Assembly (NCBI GenBank): GCA_964568345.1
Contig: CAZMPG010000043.1
Location: 1 to 7,769, forward strand
Reading direction: 5' to 3'
Length of the DNA stretch: 7,769 bases
Origin: UBA12088 sp964568345
Lineage (GTDB): Bacteria; Patescibacteriota; Minisyncoccia; Phycocordibacterales; UBA12088
Below are positions 1 to 6,774 of the stretch, piece after piece. Position 1 is the stretch's first letter. Each line of letters begins with the position of its first letter. Position numbers and translations under genes: made by a program. The notes beneath the pieces were generated by a model. It searched no databases, had not been told where the DNA came from, and was given only the letters and a program-made list of their open reading frames with translations.

Positions 1-1152
1 CCCCTTCTCCCGCTGCCAGGTGATGAGGTGGTCGTACACCCGCGGAAACATGTCATGCACCGCGTTGTCGGTCATCTGCTCAATCTCAAAGGGTTCTCCG
101 TGCTTCGGCACCGCGGTACGCATGACCTCCCAGTTGGTACCCACCCACTGCTGAAACACGAGCATGCCATGGGCGAGGTCGGGGTTACTCGCATTTTCCC
201 GCCCCATCGTGACCTGGCGGGTGGTACGTGTGGGTACGTCGTAGAGCATGACCTGGAGCCGGTCCTGGATCATCGCCTGCCAGGCGATCTGCAGGTTCTC
301 ACTATCAAAGACCGGAGCAAAGTCGTCGTACCCATTGTTCGTGATGCGGTGCACCTCGACCCCGTCGAAGTAGTAGATCTCGCGATCTCCCTCGCGGTCC
401 TTCTCTGCGTACACGCGCGGGTCACTGGTCGCCTGCCGCTCGGGGCCTGAAGCAATGCAGTAGAACTCCCCGTTGGCGACGAGGGTGCAGTCTCCCTCGT
501 CGAAGGTGTATGCGTACTGCTTGGGTACGATAATGGGATCGGTGTCGGTGGCCTCGCGATCGTCCGTAGAGGACGCGACGCTCTCGGTAGACGACGCAGC
601 GCCGGTAAGGAGCGAGTCAGTGGGCGAGGGCGAGGAGGGCGAGGAGGATGCTTCGATGGTTGAGGTACCGCTTGCGGGGGTATATGCCGCGCCACCCGTG
701 TCGGTACCGGTGGTCGTATCGGCACGGGCATCCTCGGGAATTTCCACAGCTTCACCATCGCTCACTAACGCCCCATCCACGTGCCCTTCGGCGGCGTCGG
801 CAACCGCAGTGTCGTCGGTGCTGGAGGCTTCCCCACTTAGCACCGTGCTGCTAGCAGCTTCGTCTGCTGCTGCGTCGTGGGTGTCGGAGGCAAGAGGAGC
901 CGCACCATCGCTGGGCATACCGCCATCTGCGCCCGCAGCTTCCCCCTGTGGAGCTGCATCCTCATTCCCCTGTACACTCCCCAGAGCCTCAGGCATGCCT
1001 CCTTCCCCGCTCGCCTGCACATCTTCCCCCTGTACCGCACTCTCTTGCGCACCCGCATCTACCTCCACCGCATACGCTACGTACACCGGCTGGAGTACAA
1101 GCACCCACATGAGTACGCGCGCTACCGCGCGAGAGAGGTGAGCAACAAGCAC
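1..1152 (-). CDS. Exported TolB/WD40-like beta-propeller protein with long acidic linker (3' end cut by window edge)
   Basis: The frame is open from the upstream region through base 1, so the C-terminus lies outside the window; 384 residues are visible from the chosen start. Residues 1-28 look like a Sec signal peptide: arginines at 8 and 12, a hydrophobic core (LMWVLVLQPVYV) and a likely cut after AYA. Residues 29-204 are low complexity, rich in Ala, Ser, Thr, Asp, Glu and Gly, with runs such as SSSPSSPSPT; this looks like a flexible surface linker. From about 205 the sequence becomes globular, with C222 and C232 close enough to form a disulfide, then repeats of about 40-45 residues in TolB/WD40-like style (VHRITNNGYDDFAPVF, RQVTMGRENASNPDL, IEQMTDNAVHDMFPRV, each followed by a strand such as LQIAWQ or LITWQ). 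I infer an extracytoplasmic binding or scaffold protein; the ligand is unknown. The start is uncertain: GTG at 1152 best fits the signal peptide, ATG at 1110 would remove the basic N-region, and the frame stays open up to ATG 1437. Confidence 0.8.
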   Translation of the reverse strand, partial: MLVAHLSRAVARVLMWVLVLQPVYVAYAVEVDAGAQESAVQGEDVQASGEGGMPEALGSVQGNEDAAPQGEAAGADGGMPSDGAAPLASDTHDAAADEAASSTVLSGEASSTDDTAVADAAEGHVDGALVSDGEAVEIPEDARADTTTGTDTGGAAYTPASGTSTIEASSSPSSPSPTDSLLTGAASSTESVASSTDDREATDTDPIIVPKQYAYTFDEGDCTLVANGEFYCIASGPERQATSDPRVYAEKDREGDREIYYFDGVEVHRITNNGYDDFAPVFDSENLQIAWQAMIQDRLQVMLYDVPTRTTRQVTMGRENASNPDLAHGMLVFQQWVGTNWEVMRTAVPKHGEPFEIEQMTDNAVHDMFPRVYDHLITWQREKG

Positions 1153-1437
1153 GCTACTCTGTACAGGAAAACCGCCCACCGAGCCTCTGCTCCGTGGTGT
1201 GTCGAAACGATGTGCGTGTGCGCGCTGCGGTGGGCCGGTGGTGTGGGGTGCGTAGGTGGGGGTATGCGTAGAGCGGGGAGCAAGCTGCACGGCGTGACTA
1301 ATCTGGCGTGCGGGGTACGGGGTGCGGGCGTGGAGCGTGGGAGAAGCCTGTGCACGCGGCGCACGCACAGTGGTGTGCTGTGTAAGTACCAACGTATGCA
1401 TACTCTGCCCGCGTGAGTGCGCCATAGGGGGAAACAT
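1153..1437. other. G-rich stretch upstream of the exported protein, coding status uncertain
   Basis: On the minus strand this stretch is an in-frame extension of the propeller gene, with ATG codons at 1437, 1425 and 1399-1401. Its translation is a His/Pro/Arg/Thr/Ala-rich run without recognisable domains, and it would place about 95 residues before the signal peptide, which is implausible for an exported protein. I therefore treat it as probably untranslated. The plus strand is strongly G-biased at about 1201-1345, unlike the generally C-leaning plus strand elsewhere. It has closely spaced G-runs at 1312-1315, 1319-1322, 1326-1328 and 1339-1341. Confidence 0.4.
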
Positions 1438-1449
1438 CCCTTCGCATAT

Positions 1450-1455
1450 ATTGTA
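1450..1455 (-). promoter_or_regulatory. Possible -10 element for the exported-protein gene
   Basis: TACAAT is read on the minus strand, 12 bases before ATG 1437, in a locally AT-rich patch. No convincing -35 element lies at the usual distance. If used, it would give an almost leaderless transcript for ATG 1437, or a leader of roughly 290 bases for GTG 1152. Weak evidence. Confidence 0.25.
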
Positions 1456-1482
1456 TCACGCAGAATGCGGCGTAATCGCCCG

Positions 1483-1604
1483 TTATCCACACCCACCACG
1501 GCAATTCCGTGGCCTAAGTACGGGGAAAATCAACGTGGCGCTATTTTATTTCTACACAGTTTCCACAGGTTATCCACAGGTACTCCCCGTGGATTTTATG
1601 CACA
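1483..1604 (+). promoter_or_regulatory. DnaA-box cluster; candidate replication origin or DnaA-controlled region
   Basis: Three perfect matches to the DnaA box TTATNCACA lie on the same strand: TTATCCACA at 1483-1491, TTATCCACA at 1570-1578 and TTATGCACA at 1596-1604. Two degenerate copies sit directly before the second box: TTCTACACA at 1550-1558 (one mismatch) and GTTTCCACA at 1559-1567 (two mismatches), giving a tight array from 1550 to 1578. A short AT-rich stretch (CTATTTTATTTCT, 1541-1553) adjoins the array and could be an unwinding element. The cluster fills the gap between two divergent genes, which is a common place for an origin. Against an origin: no dnaA or dnaN is visible, and the plus strand is C-leaning in sampled blocks on both sides, so no GC-skew switch is apparent. 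DnaA titration or control of the flanking promoters are alternatives. Confidence 0.6.
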
Positions 1605-1649
1605 GGGTGAACGCAGGGTGCGATGTGTGCGCGTGGTACGCTGTGTGGT

Positions 1650-4166
1650 ATGGCGGTGCTCGAACATGCACTCGGATCCCCTGCTGAAGCATGCGTACGG
1701 CTTACTGCGAGCGAACAGGGGCTGTCGCACGACGAGGTGGTGCGCCGTACCGCTACCTACGGCCCCAACAGCCTCCCTAACCGCGACCGAACGAGTGGCA
1801 CCATTCTCCTCCACCAAGTTCGGTCGCCTTTCATGTACATACTCGCGGGAGCAGCGCTCCTCAGCGTATTCCTCGGCGAGCCCGCCGACGCACTCCTCAT
1901 CCTCCTCTTTATCTGCATCAACACCGCCATCGGCTTCTTCCAGGAGTACCGGAGCGAGCAGACACTCCGCCTGCTCCGCCAGTACGCAGCTGCACGCGCC
2001 CGGGTGCGCCGCGACGGGCAGGTGGCGGTGTGCCTCGCGCGCGACCTCGTCCCGGGGGACATTGTCGTGCTCGAGACGGGGGACCGAGTCCCCGCCGACG
2101 TGCGCCTGCTCCACACCCACGGCCTCACCGTGGATGAGTCTGTGTGTACCGGAGAGTCGGGGAGCGCTCCAAAGCAATCCGCTGCGTGCCCTGCCGTACC
2201 GGGTGGCCTCTACGAAGCGAGCAACCTATGCTTCGCGGGCACCACGGTGACCGGTGGCAGCGCGGAGGGCCTGGTGGTGGCGACCGGGGCGGCGAGTACG
2301 CTTGGGCAGCTTGCGGCGCATAGCAGCGAGCGGCAGAGCTCGTTTGAGCAGCACCTTACCCAGTTTAGCGCCTTCATCCTCCGGCTCGTCGTCGGCACTA
2401 TTGCCCTCGTCTTCCTACTCCACCTCGTGTTGAAGGGGGGCGCGACCGACATCCCGACACTCCTCCTCTTTTCCGTAGCGCTCGCGGTCGGCGTCATACC
2501 CGAGGCGCTCCCCCTCGTCACCACCTTCTGCTTTTCGCGCAGTGCGCGGCGGCTTGCACGGCAGCATGTCGTGGTCCGCCGCCTCTCTGCGGTGGAGGAC
2601 CTCGGCTCTATTGAGGTCCTCGCGACCGACAAGACCGGCACTATTACCGAGAACCACCTCACCGTGAGCGATACGTGGGGCGACCCGGGGCACGTGCGCT
2701 ACCTCGGCAACGTCGGCGCTGACACCGCGCGCACTGACCCGTTCGATACGGCTCTCTGGGAAGCGACGCCGCAGAGCGAGCGCGCAGCAGTGGAAAACGC
2801 CGAGGTACGTGCAACGGTGCCGTTTGACCCACGCACACGATACAATGCGGTGGTAGTGGCCGAGAACGGCCGCCTCCGGCTTGTGCTGCGGGGAGCTCCC
2901 GACACCGTAGCAGACTGCACCACCTTGCAGGGACAGGAGCGCGAAGCGCTCGCCGCGTGGTGTGCGGAGGCCGGCACCAGGGGTATGCGAACACTCGCCG
3001 TTGCTGACCGGTACCTCGACGACGGCGAGGACCCCTTCACTGCGGCAGCGGCGCCCCGAGGCCTCACGTTTGGGGGTGCGGTGACATTCCGCGACCCCAT
3101 CAAGCACAGCACCTACCACGCGGTCACCGAAGCACGGGCGCTCGGTGTCCGCATCGTCATGATCACCGGAGACGCCCCCGAAGTCGCCCGCGCAGTCGGC
3201 ACGGAGCTCGGCCTCATCAGTGCAGCGGACCGCGTCGTCACCGGAGCCTGGTTTGCCTCGCTCACGCGGGACGAGCAGCGTGAAGTCGTCCTCACCCACC
3301 AGGTGTTCGCGCGCATCGCGCCGGAGCAGAAACACGACATCGTGGCGCTCTTGAGCGAGCGACACGCGGTTGGCTTCCTCGGCGAGGGGATCAATGACGT
3401 CCCCGCGCTTCGCACCGCGAGCGTGTCGCTCGTCGTCGAGAGCGCGTCCGACATCGCCCGCGACGCGGCAGACATCATCCTCCTCGAGAAGAGTCTCGGC
3501 GCCGTCGTGCAGGGTATCCGCGAGGGGCGCACGGCGGTCGTGAATACGAGCACATACATCAAGGCGACACTCGGCTCAAGCTTTGGCAATTTCTACACAG
3601 TCGCGCTCGTCTCACTCTTCCTCGCCTACCTCCCCATGCTTCCGATGCAAATCCTCCTCCTCAACCTCCTCTCCGACGCCCCCATGATCGCTATCGCGGC
3701 CGATACCGTGGGAAGGTCGGCGCTCAAGCGCCCGGGCGGCCGCACGATGCGTGACATCCTCCTCGCCGCAACCATCTTCGGCGCGGTGAGCACCTTCTTC
3801 GACTTCATCATGTTTGGCCTCTTTGCCCAGGAACCTGCCAGCGTACTCCAAACCAACTGGTTCATCGGGAGCGCCCTCACCGAGCTCGCCTTCCTCTTCG
3901 CCATCCGCACCAATGGGCCCTTCTTCCGCGGAGAGCATGTGCCGAAGAGTATCCTCTTCCTCACCGGCGTTGCGGCAGTTGCTACACTCCTCGTACCGTA
4001 CCTTCCCGTGACTAGTCGCCTCTTCCATTTCGCGCCTCCGAGCCCGACACACCTTGCCCTCATCGCCGCGGTCGTGGTCGGCTATTTTGCGGCAACCGAA
4101 GCGACAAAACGGCTCTACCAGCGCTACCTCGCACACACCCCTCCAGCGCACCTGCGCCACGGGTAA
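1650..4166 (+). CDS. P-type ATPase, probably Mg2+-transporting (P3B, MgtA/MgtB-like)
   Basis: An integral membrane pump that couples ATP hydrolysis to cation transport. Numbered from ATG 1650 (838 residues): N-terminal cation-ATPase region (GLSHDEVVRRTATYGPNSLP, about 24-43), membrane helices near 61-75 and 81-97, actuator-domain TGES at 167-170, helices near 240-260 and 268-290, M4 motif PEALP at 284-288, phosphorylation site DKTGT at 327-331 (Asp327), nucleotide-domain RGA at 414-416 in place of KGA, TGD at 506-508, PEQK at 558-561, then a hydrophobic C-terminal block with several helices (about 640-820). The stretches ADIILLEKSL, SSFGN, LPMLPMQILLLNLLSD and LQTNWFIGSALTELAFLFAIRT closely resemble MgtA as I remember it, so Mg2+ import is the likeliest role; other cations are possible. 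The length is a little below MgtA (about 900). Oddity: the hinge motif GDGxND reads GEGIND (578-583). ATG 1623 is an in-frame alternative with a weak AGGG at 1615-1618, but it would add nine atypical Cys-containing residues. Confidence 0.9.
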   Translation: MAVLEHALGSPAEACVRLTASEQGLSHDEVVRRTATYGPNSLPNRDRTSGTILLHQVRSPFMYILAGAALLSVFLGEPADALLILLFICINTAIGFFQEYRSEQTLRLLRQYAAARARVRRDGQVAVCLARDLVPGDIVVLETGDRVPADVRLLHTHGLTVDESVCTGESGSAPKQSAACPAVPGGLYEASNLCFAGTTVTGGSAEGLVVATGAASTLGQLAAHSSERQSSFEQHLTQFSAFILRLVVGTIALVFLLHLVLKGGATDIPTLLLFSVALAVGVIPEALPLVTTFCFSRSARRLARQHVVVRRLSAVEDLGSIEVLATDKTGTITENHLTVSDTWGDPGHVRYLGNVGADTARTDPFDTALWEATPQSERAAVENAEVRATVPFDPRTRYNAVVVAENGRLRLVLRGAPDTVADCTTLQGQEREALAAWCAEAGTRGMRTLAVADRYLDDGEDPFTAAAAPRGLTFGGAVTFRDPIKHSTYHAVTEARALGVRIVMITGDAPEVARAVGTELGLISAADRVVTGAWFASLTRDEQREVVLTHQVFARIAPEQKHDIVALLSERHAVGFLGEGINDVPALRTASVSLVVESASDIARDAADIILLEKSLGAVVQGIREGRTAVVNTSTYIKATLGSSFGNFYTVALVSLFLAYLPMLPMQILLLNLLSDAPMIAIAADTVGRSALKRPGGRTMRDILLAATIFGAVSTFFDFIMFGLFAQEPASVLQTNWFIGSALTELAFLFAIRTNGPFFRGEHVPKSILFLTGVAAVATLLVPYLPVTSRLFHFAPPSPTHLALIAAVVVGYFAATEATKRLYQRYLAHTPPAHLRHG

Positions 4167-4169
4167 AAC

Positions 4170-4193
4170 AAACACCCCTCGTGCGGGGTGTTT
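4170..4193. terminator. Bidirectional intrinsic terminator between convergent genes
   Basis: A perfect 9-bp stem (AAACACCCC paired with GGGGTGTTT) with the 6-base loop TCGTGC starts three bases after the ATPase stop. Read on the minus strand, the stem is followed by G and TTTT, giving a fair U-tract; on the plus strand the T-run is the last three bases of the stem. It is placed to terminate both the ATPase and the convergent small secreted-protein gene. Confidence 0.8.
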
Positions 4194-4217
4194 GCGTGTA
4201 CGCTACGTGCTCTTGCT

Positions 4218-4817
4218 CTAGAGCGAGATAGATCCGGTGAGGTCTGCGCGGAGTGCCTCGTCAACCGGCACCACCGCCTTACAGGTCTCCTTTGCGGTCG
4301 TGCGGAACGCGCTCCACGCTGCCGTGCGGTCCGTCTTGAGCGCCTTGAATGCAGACCCGTGGGCATCCTTCCACGCCTTCATCGCACTCCGAATAGCTGC
4401 GGTGCGGGCGGTTGCCTCTGTTGAGCTGCCCCATGCGCTGTAGAGCGCCTGCTGGCGCGCGGTGAGTGCCGCAGAGAGCGACGTGTTGAAGGTCGTCCAT
4501 GCTTTCTGGATAGCAACCTCGCGGGTATCTACCGCAGCCTGCATGCAGGATGCATCAACACCCTTGAGCGATGCACCGAACTTCCCTGTCGAGCTCGCAT
4601 GCTCGCCCCGGTTGAGTTTCGCCGCGAGAAATGCCCGATGCTTCTCGATAAGCTTCTTCATCTCCTCACTCCACTTCCCCGGTATACCGGTCGTGGTGGT
4701 ATCCGTAGTGGCAGTGGTCGTGGTTGTGGTTGTGGTCTCTTCAGCAAATGCTGGCACCGCGACGCCCACGACGAGCGCGAGTGCCGCAATGCCTATAATA
4801 CCCTCGTGTATACGCAT
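4218..4817 (-). CDS. Small secreted helical protein with Thr-rich linker, function unknown
   Basis: 199 residues. Residues 1-25 form a clear signal peptide (hydrophobic GIIGIAALALVVGVAVPAFA, cut likely after AFA). Residues 26-43 are two Glu followed by a Thr-rich tract broken by one Ala and one Asp, a probable flexible linker. Residues 45-185 are predicted mostly helical, rich in Ala, Lys and Thr, with four Ala-Trp pairs at Trp107, 129, 149 and 168, spaced 19-22 residues apart; this suggests repeated helical units. Cys91 and Cys179 bracket this region and could form a disulfide outside the cytoplasm. The wording (CMQAAVDTREVAIQKAW, SLSAALTARQQAL) resembles conserved uncharacterised proteins that I associate with Parcubacteria, but I cannot name a family. 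No Shine-Dalgarno sequence lies close to the ATG. Confidence 0.85.
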   Translation of the reverse strand: MRIHEGIIGIAALALVVGVAVPAFAEETTTTTTTTATTDTTTTGIPGKWSEEMKKLIEKHRAFLAAKLNRGEHASSTGKFGASLKGVDASCMQAAVDTREVAIQKAWTTFNTSLSAALTARQQALYSAWGSSTEATARTAAIRSAMKAWKDAHGSAFKALKTDRTAAWSAFRTTAKETCKAVVPVDEALRADLTGSISL

Positions 4818-4849
4818 ACGTATTTTCTATTATGTAATAATGTTCTCCT

Positions 4850-4879
4850 ATCATACCAACCACGGTGCAGCCACCGCAA
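4850..4879 (-). promoter_or_regulatory. Candidate sigma70-type promoter for the small secreted protein
   Basis: On the minus strand, TTGCGG (4879-4874) and TATGAT (4855-4850) are 18 bases apart. The predicted transcript would start near 4843, leaving an AT-rich leader of about 26 bases before ATG 4817. An AGGAGA lies at 4849-4844, which is too far upstream to serve that ATG as a ribosome binding site. The promoter sits within the 91-base gap after the upstream metalloprotease-like gene, so this gene may be transcribed on its own. Confidence 0.45.
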
Positions 4880-4908
4880 CCTAGAGAGCCCATCGCGGTG
4901 CGCCACAG

Positions 4909-6690
4909 CTACGCAGGACTGCAGAACCCTGCAAAAATGCTGAGTGCGAGTCCCTTCACCTCTGTGTACCCTGCTGCACTATCACCTTCCGGGCACCGTG
5001 CAATCACGCGGCACATCGCACGTTCTATCGCCTGCCGATCCGCTTCGGTGGCACCAAACAGATCAACGTACTGCCTGACAATGGTGAGTACCCACTCGAC
5101 GAGTGTGGGGGTATTCTGCCGATAGGGCACGCAGAGCGCTGTCTCGAGGAGTGCAGGCAGCAGAGCTGGGGTCATACGCCGCAAGACTTCATCCAAAACA
5201 TGCTGTGTTCCTTTCCACCAGACACTGTCAGGGTCGTCGGGGACCGACTGGAGCGTACGGAGCTGCGCCGCGAGGAAGCGCTCCTGCTCCCGTACCACAT
5301 TTCCATTTCTTACATCCTCGGGGTGCAGGCCAGCGTACCGCGCGAGGCGGTGTGCTTTCGTGCCCGGTGTGTTGCGGAGGAGCGCTTCGGCGAGCGCGTT
5401 TTGGTGATCCACCGTGTCCGTGAGGCCGACTCGTTTGAGCAGGCGCTCATACCGTGTCCTCTTCGGACTGTGTTGAAACAGCCGCTCGGCGACGATGCGA
5501 AGCCGCGCGATATCCTCAACACACCCCCGACGATCATGGAGGAAGCGGTCGCGTATGCGCTGCTTTTGTGCCGTACTGAGGTCGTCCGCCCTAGCAAGGG
5601 CTCTGTCGAGGTCTGCGCTGCGTTTTTGGTACCCAGTGAAGCCGAGTGATCGGTACCCGACACCCTCACTGCATGCGGTCGAGAAGTAGGCGGTTATCTC
5701 ATCTTTTGCCCGCTCGGTGTACCATTCCCGAACAGATCGCGAGTATGTGAAGAAACCTTTTGCCTCGTCACTTTCTGCAGAGCGGGATATGCGCTGAGGT
5801 GGGTACAGGTGCTGTTCATGGAACTCACCGAAGAGGATGTGGCGCGTTTCGTGGCCCAGGGTAACCGCAAGGTCGTCAGGAGAGTAATGCCCCGTCACCT
5901 CGCCACCGGTATTGATGACCGCGACCCGGCTACGAAGCACTTCGGGCAGGGGTGGATCGGTGAGTACCACGCCCTTTGTCGTGATAGATGCCGGACTATG
6001 ATCATCCGTCTCGACACGCGCATAGTCCTCTTCGCCAAGGTACACCGCGAAACCGACCGGCAGCTCCTCGATCCGCACCGGCCCAGCAAACTGCCGTCCG
6101 AGGTGCCGCTCCACAAACACCTTCGGATCCACCCGCGCTTCTTCGCGGTACGGCTCGAGGAGGTGTCGTGTCTCAAGGAAGTTCACGATAGCGAGACGGA
6201 AGCCACGTCGCTGCGATAGTGCATACTCCCTGCGCAGGGTGTCGAGGTCGGTGGTACCAAACGCCACGGTGAGGAGCTTTGTGTAGAGCTCGTGATCGGG
6301 CACCGCACTAAGCATCGCGCCGAGGCGTACGACGTACCGCTCAAGCCGTACGGTCATCTCCGCTGAACCCTCGATTTGCCCGAGAAGCTCCGCACGCTTC
6401 TCGTCACGGGGGAGTGCGCGGTACCTCGCTTCATACACACCCTCCGGCTCGGCGAGAACCGCAGCTCGCAACATATCCCACTGCAGCCCCGGGTAGGGCT
6501 TCTTTCCGTACAGGGCCGTAATTTCAGGAGATGTTCCTACGTTCTGGAATGCATCGCGCCCCTTTGGACTGTCCAGAAAGTCTTGCACGAGAGCCGCGGC
6601 GACCCTGTCGCCCGGTGACCGACGCTCTGCCTGGGTCGCCTCGATGTTTGAGAGGCCAAGCTGCCGGTACGGAGAGGCTTCGTTACCCAT
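4909..6690 (-). CDS. Predicted zinc metalloprotease-like protein (HExxH), family not recognised
   Basis: 593 residues with no signal peptide and no evident membrane helix, so probably cytosolic. The central motif LGHETRHILFGEFHEQH contains HETRH at 280-284, a match to the zincin HExxH signature in a hydrophobic helix context; Glu281 would be the catalytic base and His280/His284 the zinc ligands. The later segment AKDEITAYF offers Glu331 as a possible third ligand, 47 residues after His284, as in gluzincin-type enzymes. Residues 1-200 are helical and charged, 201-275 look beta-rich (VRIEELPVGFAVYLGE, GVVLTDPPLPEVLRSRVAVINTGG would be the substrate-side strands), and 340-593 are again helical with many Arg and Glu. 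A GAGGG at 6699-6695, four bases before the ATG, supports the start. The gene lies between the phospholipase and the secreted-protein gene on the same strand. The protease role is inferred from the motif alone; the substrate is unknown. Confidence 0.75.
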   Translation of the reverse strand: MGNEASPYRQLGLSNIEATQAERRSPGDRVAAALVQDFLDSPKGRDAFQNVGTSPEITALYGKKPYPGLQWDMLRAAVLAEPEGVYEARYRALPRDEKRAELLGQIEGSAEMTVRLERYVVRLGAMLSAVPDHELYTKLLTVAFGTTDLDTLRREYALSQRRGFRLAIVNFLETRHLLEPYREEARVDPKVFVERHLGRQFAGPVRIEELPVGFAVYLGEEDYARVETDDHSPASITTKGVVLTDPPLPEVLRSRVAVINTGGEVTGHYSPDDLAVTLGHETRHILFGEFHEQHLYPPQRISRSAESDEAKGFFTYSRSVREWYTERAKDEITAYFSTACSEGVGYRSLGFTGYQKRSADLDRALARADDLSTAQKQRIRDRFLHDRRGCVEDIARLRIVAERLFQHSPKRTRYERLLKRVGLTDTVDHQNALAEALLRNTPGTKAHRLARYAGLHPEDVRNGNVVREQERFLAAQLRTLQSVPDDPDSVWWKGTQHVLDEVLRRMTPALLPALLETALCVPYRQNTPTLVEWVLTIVRQYVDLFGATEADRQAIERAMCRVIARCPEGDSAAGYTEVKGLALSIFAGFCSPA

Positions 6691-6724
6691 AACACCCTCA
6701 TACTACCGCACCCTGCCTCATCTC

Positions 6725-6774
6725 ATAAAGGTACCCGGTCCCTTTTTGAAGAAAAAGGGACCGGGTACCTTTAT
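6725..6774. repeat. Perfect 23-bp inverted repeat with 4-base loop (hairpin; terminator or REP/MITE-like element)
   Basis: The left arm is 6725-6747 and the right arm 6752-6774; they are exact reverse complements across 23 bases, with the loop GAAG. Each arm runs AT, AAA, GGTACCCGGTCCC, TTTTT from outside to inside on its own strand. The phospholipase stop codon (complement of 6771-6773) is part of the right arm. Read from the phospholipase, the hairpin ends in TTTAT, so it could terminate transcription before the downstream gene. The length and perfection exceed an ordinary terminator and resemble mobile palindromic units, but no second copy, target duplication or transposase is visible here. 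Confidence 0.85.

Noticed and set aside
473..1141. Long plus-strand open frame rich in Ser, Ala and Pro
   Set aside because: It is antisense to the linker of the exported protein, whose minus frame gives a signal peptide, an acidic linker and recognisable propeller repeats; the plus frame is low complexity with no domain.
1570..1600. Sigma70 promoter for the ATPase (TTATCC with TTTTAT)
   Set aside because: Both elements are poor and coincide with the DnaA boxes, so the similarity has a better explanation.
2415..3365. 316-codon minus-strand open frame inside the ATPase
   Set aside because: It covers the phosphorylation and nucleotide-binding domains of a clear P-type ATPase and has no recognisable motif; it is a by-product of high GC content.
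4861..4908. Possible terminator after the HExxH gene
   Set aside because: Only a 6-bp CACCGC/GCGGTG pairing with a long loop and no T-run is present, too weak to call.
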